Part shown: piece after piece, positions 1 through 10,900 of the stretch
Numbering within the stretch: position 1 is the first letter of the stretch
How the letters are laid out: each line of letters opens with the position of its first letter
NCBI GenBank assembly: GCA_964017185.1
Contig: OZ024871.1
Coordinates: 23,908,488 to 23,972,487 of the forward strand
Reading direction: 5' to 3'
Length of the DNA stretch: 64,000 nt
Source of the DNA: Rugalucina vietnamica
Taxonomy: Eukaryota > Mollusca > Bivalvia > Lucinida > Lucinidae
The notes under the pieces: generated by a model
Seen by the model: only the letters and a program-made list of their open reading frames with translations
The model's database searches: none
What the model was told of the DNA's origin: nothing
Made by a program: the position numbers and the translations under genes

Positions 1-1480
1 ACACATTGGTTCCCACTTCCTATAGATGCTTCATATAAAATTTGTCTTTGATTGGCCGAGTGGTTTCAGAGAAAACAATCTTTAAAAAGTGTGTATGGAC
101 GACAGACCGGCCAAGGTCAAGAGATGACCTTGACCTAATCATATACCTTCATCTAATCCATTAGTTGTTTGCATCTACCACTTTTCAGATCCCAGGCTGC
201 AATAGTTTTCAAAAAATAGCTAATTTCCACTTTTCCCATTATAAGTCTATGGATACTTAAAGTTACCATAGCAACCAGAGTTCTTATCCGACTGGAATAA
301 AAAATACAAATTATGTAGAGGCTAGTGTCAGGAACATGTATACAAAGTACAGGATTAATCCACTTGACAGTTTCTGAGGAGAAGATTTTTGAATGTTTTG
401 TCAAAATTTTGCCCTTTATGGGGCCCCAGCAACCAATCAAAATAAAGGATTAGGACGAAACTCACAAGAAACGTCAAACACTACTCAATAAACATTTCTG
501 CAAAAACAAAATTCAAATGTCTGCAATTTTAGCAGAAAAATAGCCGATTTCCACTTTTCCCATTATAAGTCTATGGAAACTTTAAGTTGCCATAGCAACC
601 AGAGTTCTTATCCGCCTGGAATAAAAAACACAAATTATGTAGAGGCCACTGGCAGGAACATGTATACAAAGTACAGGCTTCATCCCCTTGACAGTTTCTG
701 AGAAGAAGATTTTTTAATGTTTTGTCAAAATTTTGCCCTTTATGGGGCCCCAACAACCAATCAAAATAAAGGATTAGGACAAAACTCACAAGAAACGTCA
801 AACACTACTCAATAAACATTTCTGCAAAAACGAAATTCAAATGTCTGCAATTTTAGCGGAAAAATAGCCGATTTCCACTTCTCCCATTATAAGTCTATGG
901 GAACTATAAGTTGCCATAGCAACCAGAGTTCTTATCCGCCTGGAATAAAAAACACAAATTATGTAGAGGCTACTGTCAGGAACATGTATACAAAGTACAG
1001 GCTTCATCCCCTTGACAGTTTCTGAGAAGAAGATTTTTGAATGTTTTTCGAAATTTTACCCTTTATGGGGCCCCTGCAACCAATCAAAATGAAGGATTAG
1101 GACAAAAGTCACATGAAACGTAGAGGACTACTCAATAAACATTTCTGCAAAAACAAAATTCAAATATCTGCAACAAGACAGCAAAAACTGGAAATTTTCA
1201 CTTTTTTCCATTATAAGTCTATGGGAAGCATAAGTTGCCATAGCAACCAGAGTTCTTATCCGATCAAAACAAAAAACACAATTATTCTTTCCCCCTGCCT
1301 ATAGGTGTTGTATGTGTAATATAAGAACAATCGACCCAGTGGTTTCAGAGAAGAAGATCTTTGAAATTGTGGACGACGGACGGACGGACGGACGGACGGA
1401 CGGACGACGGACGGACGGACGGACGCCGGAGCATGGGTATACTATAAGCTCACCTATGAGCCTTCGGCTCAGGTGAGCTA
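1..1480 (-). repeat. AGCTCACC-family repeat, minus orientation, cut by window edge
   Basis: The right end (about 1437-1480) is the inverted head typical of this family: a short hairpin of gagccttcggctc flanked by ggtgagct. Next to it is a (GGAC/GACG)n tract. The body is about three tandem units of roughly 323 bp; the aattatgtagagg motif recurs near 309, 632 and 957. The same internal sequence appears in plus orientation at 45000-45780, so both belong to one family. It lies downstream of the last ASPSCR1 exon seen here, probably within an intron. No coding capacity was recognised. Confidence 0.8.
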
Positions 1481-2072
1481 AAAATGGACAAATAAAGGGA
1501 CTGATAAGCAGGAGATGGCTGATTCTTTCTTACACAATACAACTTACCATACCCAATGTTTGTACCAAATTTCATCATCCTATGTCAAGCAGTTGCAGAG
1601 AAATCTTTGACAGAAAAAAAGTTTACACACACACACGCACACAAACATCTTCACAGAAAAGACAAAAACTATATACCCCCTATATACTTCGTATATGCCG
1701 GGGGTATAATAAAGTAACATAGGATAAAACCTCACCAAAGCTGCCACCTTGAATTAATATGGCAAATTGTTTAAGACAACCATATTGATTCTCTTCTATC
1801 CCAGACTAATGGGTATGGTAGTCAACCATTATTCTTTGTAACTATTTATTGTCATCATGGACTTTTTTGCATTTTTTTTCCATAGACCGCAAAATTGGAT
1901 TAAGCAACAACATGCAGATGTTTTTACCAACATGTTGGTTGTTCCTCTCTCAGAGATGAGCGTGACCATCTGTATTTCTTGAATTAGATGTTCATGTGTG
2001 TCGGTGAGTTCTTTGATGGCTGACTAGACCTATTCTATATCTAAACTGCCTGTTGCAAGCACAGCAAGTCGT
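1481..2072. other. Non-coding stretch, probably ASPSCR1 intron
   Basis: No exon was recognised. A small inverted repeat (tatacccc ... ggggtata) lies near 1672-1711 and a CA-rich tract near 1626-1647. Part of 1880-2030 is open on the minus strand but resembles no ASPSCR1 region. Confidence 0.4.
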
Positions 2073-3026
2073 TTAAGGATGTTCGCTGCTAACATTTGAC
2101 ATTTCAGAACTTCCGGTTTTTCTTTTCTTGAATATCTCGTAAACGGTTGCAGATATTTTCCTAATATTTTATATTTGGATACATATTGATAATATGCATC
2201 GAATGAGCCATGAAAATTGTCAATCTAAGAAACTTCATTTTTTCGCCCTATTTTCTGCAACCTTTCAGAAAATTTTAGTTGTCAGTAAAATTTAGGGGGT
2301 AGGGTAGATTAAACTTGAATATAACACATCTTCAAATTAATTGCACTAGTTTGATGTTTATTTTAGCAGCAGTATATGTGTACATGGTATTCTAAGTCAT
2401 TCTTTGTGTCTTTGGTGTGCTGGTTTTAAAATTTAAGGTGGTTTTATGAAATGGGCTTTTAGAAACAAAACAGCCGAAAAAAGGCCGAAAATGGCGATTT
2501 TCAAGTTGTTGGTTCACTCTTATATGCTCACTACCCTATATATTTCTTTCTTTTATTCAAACAATATTACCAAGTTCTATGTTGTGTGAAAATACAAGAA
2601 AAAGTTTGAATCAACAAATATGGGATTGGTACATTTCAAAATATTGATTTTTTTCCGACTTTTCAAGTATGGGGGTAGGGTTAGAAAAGGAATCGTAAAA
2701 TTTTGTCATCCACTCCAGGTTGCCAATTTTTCTATGCTTTTGGTCCAAAATTGTCTGCGCTACGTAAATATTATGACTTTTGAAAGCATTCTAGGTGTGT
2801 TTTTGTTCAAGACAGGTATGTTTCAAAGAATTATAAATTAAAGTAATTTTACCAAATTTAAAACATGGTGCTCAGGGGTCTCATTCAGAGGCCTGTAGCT
2901 TGAAAAAATGCACACTACCCTATATTTATTTTGTTTTCAAATGTCTTGTGTTGTATTTTGGAATCAAAAAAAGAGTGGTTAGAAAAAAAGTTTGAATACT
3001 TTTTCATTGGCAGCGAACATCCTTAA
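2073..3026. mobile_element. TTAA-flanked non-autonomous DNA element, piggyBac-like ends
   Basis: The left end reads TTAAGGATGTTCGCTGC, and the right end is its exact reverse complement (17 bp including TTAA at 2073-2076 and 3023-3026). Beyond 17 bp the arms diverge after one substitution. The interior (about 920 bp) is AT-rich, contains several taccctatat-type motifs and has no credible coding sequence. A TTAA target is typical of piggyBac elements. A TA target (Tc1/mariner) cannot be excluded because TA is inside TTAA. Confidence 0.65.
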
Positions 3027-3069
3027 ATGAGATATCTGCTGCCAACATGCTATGAATCCCCAAAGTAAA

Positions 3070-3300
3070 TGAGCCACCGCAGCAGAAAATCAACAATCTG
3101 CACATGTGAAAACAAAGACGCAGATCAGCTATGCAGCTGATCAGCCTCTTTGTTTTCACTACTAATGAGATAGTACAATTCCTCTTCTACTTAAATGCAA
3201 AATTTCAAGCTTCTAGCTTGCTTCTGCGACTGTACAAGCCGATTTGAGTCAGACCTGGTTGGAAACCCAGATTGTTGTTTTTTTTTTATGCGAAGGCTCA
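3070..3300 (-). mobile_element. PAL MITE copy 1
   Basis: It starts tgagccaccgc and ends aaggctca, with the internal hairpin gatcagctatgcagctgatc. Its right end lies 11 bp from the splice donor side of ASPSCR1 exon 8. Confidence 0.85.
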
Positions 3301-3311
3301 ACACATCTTAC

Positions 3312-3455
3312 CTTGAAATCTGCAAATGGAGCTTGTGGTGCAGCATATTGTCTCGGTTCTGGTGATTTCTTGGTTTTTGCATTTGCAGTCTGGTTAGTAG
3401 CTGCTTGTGGCATGCCAAGTTGTGGAAGATATGCTTGTGCTAACTGTCTAGCTAC
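3312..3455 (-). CDS. ASPSCR1: ASPSCR1 coding exon 8
   Basis: It has 48 codons, phase 0 at both ends, acceptor tttacag and donor GTAAGA. It encodes VARQLAQAYLPQLG followed by a basic, proline-containing linker ending APFADFK. It is the last exon seen in the window. Confidence 0.88.
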
Positions 3456-6400
3456 CTGTAAATATGGTAGAAAACTTAAGTCAAATTGTTAATTATAGTC
3501 ATAAGTACATGTTTTTTTTTTTTGTTGTTGTTTTTCTATTTTAAAAACACACAATATTGTGTAATTATAGAAAGTTTCTTTTCAACAATGTAGACCTGGT
3601 TAGACTGCAAATAGAATGCCAGTACTATGTTTGCCATCATCACCATTTGAAATAATGTTTTTACTGGAAAATCCATCATACACACATGACTGAAGAAAAC
3701 AATCTGCAAGTGTGAATCATCATTGTTAATTCTGCAGAAAATATGTAACTAGTCAACGATAGTGAAGACAAATAAGTTTTTCCACCCCACATTCTAATAG
3801 TTCATACCTGTTGTTGCTCAGGAGTGAGATCATTAAAATCATCAGGTGTGTATATTTCAACACCTGGAATGTTGAGTGACCTTAACCTTGCTGCTGCCTC
3901 TCTCTGCTCCTGCAGTGTGGAATTCACTGTCAAAAACAAAATGAACACACCATATCTTATTGAATTAACAGATAAAAGATAATTTTGCTAAAGCTTTAAA
4001 ATACTATTTTATTTTCAAGTTCGCATGAGTCTGAAGTTTAATTTTATAAAAGCTTAAAGGCTTTGCAAACAACTACAGCGCATGACTGTCTGCCTAACTC
4101 CGCAGACATGGATAAACTTTACCGCCAATTTCCTGACAGGATATCAAAGAGCTTATCGTGCCAATTTAATAGCATAAATATACCTAGCAACAAAATCTTA
4201 CTTTCACAAGAATTACAATAAGGGTACCTATATTTTCAGTCTTTGCTACTTGTCCATTAACTACATTCTGGTTTGCAACATCTGCTTCCATTGGCTGACC
4301 TCTTTCTGAAACTTGATCACATGACTCTGTCTCCATTGGTTCAGGACTGTCATGTGACCCCAATTCTGGTTTCCCCTTCTTAGCTGAAGGTTCTTCTGAC
4401 TTTTCACCGCTTTGTTGATTGTCATCTGTTGGTTTTACTTTTGGGGGCTGGGATTCGGACTGCATTGAAGAAGGCAGGTTTGATTCTGAAACTGGTTGTT
4501 GTTGTTGCCCTGATGATGATGATATTCCTGGCTGACTGACAGATGTCTGATGTTGGGCTGCCGCTGCTTGTTGTGTTGCTTTCTTGAGTCTCTCTTTCTC
4601 TAGTTTACCTGATATCTGAGCCAAAACTTCATCTTCAACAGGTCTGTGTATTAGCCTGAAATAAGATGAGGTGCTATGTGACAAGTATGGTTTGTGCTTT
4701 TTGTCCAATGCCAACTTGGATCACTCAGTCTGGACCAAATTGTTTGCTTTGTCATGCATCAGCTAAATTAGTTAATGTAGCTAGGGAAACTGTTTTGGCT
4801 CACCTGGTTAAAACTGAAAATCTTGTGGCAGATTTTCTACAGACCGTGTGCAGAGGTCTAAAATTCTTACAACCGAAGCTCTTGATAACAAACCTACCTT
4901 ATGACAGCCTTGCCCCCAGTGAGACCTAGAGATCGTAGCTGAGTTTCTTTGAGAGACTCTTCCCCAATCACCTATGAATAGAACATTATTGCCTGGAAAA
5001 CTGTGTGGCACTCAGGTTAGCATATTTATAATTTGGTTGGTATTTCAAATTATGGCACATGCACTTAGTTACCCTATGCTGAGATAAAGATGAAGAGATT
5101 AAAAAGTCCAGCTAGCGGCCACTTTATGATTGTCGCGCGTGTACCTGTGGCGCCATTTACGATCCGCCGCCATATTGTTTCGAAGACAAAACCAATGCTA
5201 TAAAAATCGGCGTTCATTGGCAATTTCATACATCCAATGAGATAATATTTTATTCAATAGAAACTGTTAACATTTAATATTCTATTTAGGAACCAGATTT
5301 TGATGTTTGTAGTGTTTTTATTGGATTTTTGATTGTTAATTATGCGTTGATAAAACACCTAATTCCTTGTTCGGCGTTTCAAAATGGCGACCAAGCGGAT
5401 TATAGTCGGTACTTTTTGACTAAAAGGCGTTGTTACTAAAAGGCTAGGTAATCTTTAAACAACAAAATATGAAAGAAGAAAGGCATAAAAATCGTTTTAT
5501 TTGTTGATAGGCACACAATCTCTGACTGTGTTTGTCTTACGATCGTATAAATCTTCACAATTTTTGTCATTTAAGCAAAATCGGTTTGGCCCGATCTCAA
5601 AACGATGTGTAATTGTTTTTATTAAAAAGGCTTCTATGCATGACTTTTCTTTGGCAAACAAGATCAATTTTCTCAAAGAACAATGTCTTACAAATCGTTT
5701 TATTGCCCTTCGATGCGGTTTGGGTATTTTTGAAAGCTTCAAATCGCCCTAATGAATCAGCTGTTTTTCACAATTTTTCGCCGCTTTGGCGTCAAAATGG
5801 AGATTTTTCTACACATTGGCTGGCATTGCAAATAAGACCAAAAAGTTACACTTGAATGCAAAATGACATATCATGCATTTACAGATGATCTCCAGTGATC
5901 GGTTGTCTATTTAGCCGATAGTTTATTTTGTATTTATAACCACACACCCTCCCCATGTTCCGTGCCCGGGACAGGATTTGGGATAGCCGCATGCCCGGAA
6001 ATGTGATGGGGACAACAGAACAATTAGTTTCCACATTTTTTCGAAATAAAAACAGTGACAAAAGAAGAAATGACATATGCGTAGCAAAATGCAGGAATTT
6101 AATTATACGTTAAGCCCGAATTCGAGAAGGAAAAAATAGGATCCGGCGAAAGGCGCTCTGATATGCAGATTGCATTTTGACTTTGATGCTGTTGAAAAAC
6201 ATCCTATTGATGCATTTTCGTGCAATGTGAAAACTGCGAGACCGCGCTTGAAAACAGACACCATAGCATCTATTGAAAAGAAATCGTTGCTCAGCACGGG
6301 CAAGTATACATATAAAGCTAGAGTATTATCTTTTCAACATTTTGAGTATGACTATGGAAGCGGGTCAACTCGGCCTGATACCAACTCGGCCCGTGAGTCA

Positions 6401-7947
6401 ACTCGGCCTCGGGTCAACTCGGCCGGGTCAACTCGGCCTCTTATTTTCCCTATCACAGGAGGGGTATTTTATAAGTGCATGATGCTTTTAGATATGAATA
6501 ATGATTTTTAGGTTTATATATTCCGGATACGTACACAGAAAATATAGAATGACGTTATTTTTCAGTATTACAAACAGATCAACAATCTCCTTATTGAGCA
6601 GGCAAAAGGCCCATAGGGTGTAAACTGTCTATAGGGTGACGAGCATGCAATTTAATCAGTCTTAATTTGAGGCATTGACTTATCTGTGTATTAAAGTAAA
6701 GTGTTCACACCTAAAACAGTACCGCAATTAAATAAAGTATGGTTACTTTTTGGTTACACCCGATTGCAGCGGTAGGCATAAATGTATATTCAATGGTATG
6801 ATTAACATATTTTAATTCTCATGCATATTATGGAAGAGACGGACGAAATAACTGGTTTAAATGATAATTATATACAAGCATTGCCTCATACCTGCTCCAC
6901 TTGCTTTATTAACCATAACTATTATATTCTTAAATATAAGGCCGACTTGACCCGGCCGAGTTGACCCGGCCGAGCTGACCCGGGCCGACTTGACCCAAGG
7001 CCGAGTTGACCCGGATTCATGACTATATCATGATGAGAGCTAACATTGCAAGAAAAGTGTGGTTGCATGTTGGCCTAGAGTGTATTATTATTTTTCATTA
7101 TGTATTTATTTCAATTACTTTTCCGAATACAATCTTCAATAAAGTTACATTAAACTGTGTCAGGTATCTGTCATTAATGCGACACGTGCCTGCAACGTGA
7201 CATAAGTGCGTGTTTAACGGCTCGAAGATCAAACAAGTCGCCGAATCAACAGGTATTGCACGGTGCAATACAGGTAGCTGGTAATAAAAGTGTCATTTTT
7301 TCTTTTGAAATTTCGGCGGCGACTTCTTAGAATATACATGAATGCAAGTACGAAAGATAGAGGAGAGAAAAAAAAAGAAGAATATTCAAATTCATGCCTG
7401 ATTGATTCCATTTAATTCACATAATCCGTTCCTCCACTGCCCTTTTGTAGAGAAAAGTATAAAATATGACCAAGAAAACGAAGGGGAAAAGAGAAGATAG
7501 AAAAAAAAACGAAAATGGTTGTTGAACCAAACGTATCTCTCCAACGTGTGCAATTGAATTATATTCGGATATTGGCGGTATTCTTCATTGAACGTGATAG
7601 ATAGATGTGGCTAGAACTGATATAGGGCAATCTCAATTACGCTCATTTACGTCGGGGGACATCAAAATCGTTGTTGTCAGGTCTAAAGCTTAAAAAAGAT
7701 GCTTTAATTTGAATTGAAGCTTTCACCTTGTTCAATAATTATCGTTATTTTTACGGTGTTAAGTATGATTAGAGATACGGCGAGATAAATCAGTTTGCGT
7801 TTTCTTTAATCTAAAGATAATCCGTTAAGAATCGTTGTATGTGTCCAGTAGCGTAGAAAAAAGCATAATTATGGGCGTAATTCTTAAGGAAAAAGAACAG
7901 CAGCTTGTGCAAATCGACTGATAATTGATAAACAACTAAAGAGATGA

Positions 7948-7989
<42 letters not shown>

Positions 7990-10900
7990 AGTCTTTCTGA
8001 CAAAGATGCCGGTGTTTAGTATCTATTTGTTGGAAATTTGAAGCTCTATTTCACAGAAATAAAATCTTTTACTATTATATGAATTATGGCGAAGAAAATT
8101 TAAACGATTTATATTTGCTAATATACAAAAATTCGGACCACATTCAGCGGCCGGTAAAATATTGATTTTTTTTTCACCGATTTACCTGTCTACCTAAGCG
8201 ACAGACACAGCGGTGGCAAATATCAATATTCAATAGCAGTTTCAGATCTCTTTATCTTTATCTCAGCCCTATGGTACTCAATAAACCAAAAGCTAAGGTT
8301 CTACTATGGATAGTTAAGAGTGTTTATAAACCCTCAAAACCATGACATGACTACTGGTAATGTAAGGGAATAAAGAAATTTCTGTCAGTAAAAACAGTCA
8401 ATTTTCCCCCCATTCCTGCTCAAAATATAAACTGATTGCATTCATAAGGTCTCAACTTCTTATTAAAGTAAAGTAAGAATACCAGTAATCGACGCAATTT
8501 GATTTAAAGTCCCAATATAGCCACCAGGTGGGTAAGAAAATACATCACAAAACAGCCTTACAAAACATTTTTCTGATAACACATTCGAAGAGCAGCATGA
8601 CTAGCTCTTTCCCAACAAGGTAACCATCCGGCAAGTCTCAATGAAAACCAACAAGCACAACAGAGAGGTAGACAGGTATAGTGTTTTTTTTTTTCCCTTA
8701 CCTACTTTTTGTTCGTTTATTTTTGTCTTTACAAATAAAAGGCAGAGTAAACCTCATGCTCAACTAAGATAAAGGGTCTGTTGAGCCTACAGTTGTTGAT
8801 TCTCACCTCTTCTCTCATATAAATACACACAGGCTGGATGGATGGAACTTGGCTGCTGTCTACACGGGTCAAAACACCCTTGTGAGGACTAAAAAAACAT
8901 GCCAGAGTTAATCATAATATATGACCTAATTACAACGCTGCAATTTTCATCAACAATGCATGAACCTGCCTTACTGAATTGAGAAGCAATAAATGAGCCC
9001 TCGCATGTGAAAACCATCAATTTGAGTTTCAGACCAGGTCTGATACAAACCAGCCTGTAAAATCACAGAGGCAGGCTAGAAGCTTGAAATTTCAGATTTA
9101 AGAAGAATAGGGACTGTACAGTACTATTTGTGTAGCGAAAACAAAGACGCTGATCGGCTTCGCGCATACATGTGATATTTTCTTTCTTCACGGTCGGGAG
9201 ATTTCCAATTTGAAATCGTAATATTTGCTCTCATATCAGGAGGTTTATTTTCTCGTGGTCATGACCGATATTACATCGTCAATTTGTACTGAGGCTGATC
9301 AAGCTTATTTTCTTTTCTTTTTTGTAGATGCTTTTGAAGCCGAAGAATGAAGAATAAAAATGAATAGCTTGTAAATTCATACCATTCTATTATAACAAAA
9401 TAAAAATTGTACATACAAACATTCAAATTCTGAAGCGCTTAAATCCAATGTCAGTACTACAATGGGATTTTCTTTGGACTCACTGCGGTACACTCCATGA
9501 TAGTTTTTTTGTCATTCCGTTACTGATTACAATTATTTTAACACAGGGTCTATTTTCATTACCCTTGAATGCACATGTTGATGAGCTGACACCAGACTTG
9601 TTAAACCAATAATTATTAATCAGATTTAATCCCTCTTGTAAAAACATCAAGTATTGATAATCCAATTATTCACACGTTATGACACATCCGAAAATAGCCA
9701 CAGGTAATATACACATAATCTGGGTCAAGATATCACGCAGCGTCTTCAAGTCAACTACCGTATTTACCATCCTATAAGTATAAAATTGGACTGTTGGATA
9801 AAAACCAACTGCAAACAGCTCAAATAGGGGACTTCGGCAGATTGGGGGACCGTCGGGAGTGGGCCCTTGAAATCCCTTTCTAAAAATGTTTAACATTATA
9901 AGAGCTGCATCATGAGAAAACCAAATTTTGCCTATGCAAAAACGAAGGCGCAGATCAGCTGTGCAGTTACTGCATAGCTGATCAGCGCAAATGTTTTCAC
10001 TACATGGATAGTATAATTCCTCCTGAACTTAAACCCAAAATTTCAAGCTTCTAGCATGCTTCTATGACTCTACAGGCCGGTTTGTGTGCGACCTGGTCGG
10101 AAACCTCGAAGACCGATTTTCTCGCATTGCGGCTCATCTATGTTAAATTCACAACTTACCTGTCAGGCACATTCTCCCAGTGTAGCAGTACATCCCACAG
10201 CGTGACCCAGGGGCTAAAACTGTGTTGAAGTCTGTCCCCACCCTCCAGCTGTAAGGCTATGAGGACCTCGCTCTCCTCTCTTGACTTCTCTGATTTAACC
10301 AGTTCTAGTTTAGCGTTGTTGGACAGATTGGCATACCTAACTGCCAGGGTTACATCTAACGTCTTCCTTCCATGGCTAAATAAAATGAGCCACATCATGA
10401 GAAAACCAACATTTTGCATATGCCAAAACAAAGGTGCAGATCAGCTTCGCAGTATCTGTGCAGCTGATCAGCGCCTTTGTTTTCACTATACGGATAGTGC
10501 AATTCCTCTACTTTTTAAATCCAAAACCTCCAGCCATCTATTTTAGCTGCACAGACTGGTATGCGTCAGACCTGGTTGGAAACCCCGAAATCGTTGTTGT
10601 TGTTGTTGTTTTTTTGCGTCACAGCTCAATGATAATAATGTCTCATTATTGTTCATCATGGAGAAAAACAATTTCATGCAATTGTAACCGCTAGTTACCG
10701 CTAGTTACATTTGAAATTAAACTATTCACGAGAAAAGCAATAATTTTTGTTTCCGACCAGGTCCGACACAAACTAGCCTGTACAGTCACCAAAGCAGGCT
10801 AGAAGTTTAAGATTTTCAATTTAAGCAGACGACGGATGGTACTATCTTTGTAGCAAAAACAAAGGCGCTGATCAGCTTCGCGGTTACCACCAAGCTGGTC

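Larger units (their letters stand above)
4972..8806 (-). other. ASPSCR1 intron 4
   Basis: This 3.8-kb intron contains the hAT-like element at 6356-7018 and the (CT)n tract at 7948-7989. The remainder is AT-rich without recognised genes. Open frames on both strands around 5497-5752 overlap each other and resemble nothing I know. Confidence 0.8.

Noticed and set aside
1900..2030. Possible further ASPSCR1 exon on the minus strand (ELTDTHEHLIQEIQ)
   Set aside because: No resemblance to TUG C-terminal sequence and no matching phase with exon 8.
5497..5752. Overlapping open frames on both strands
   Set aside because: They cover the same bases, match no family and lie in an ASPSCR1 intron.
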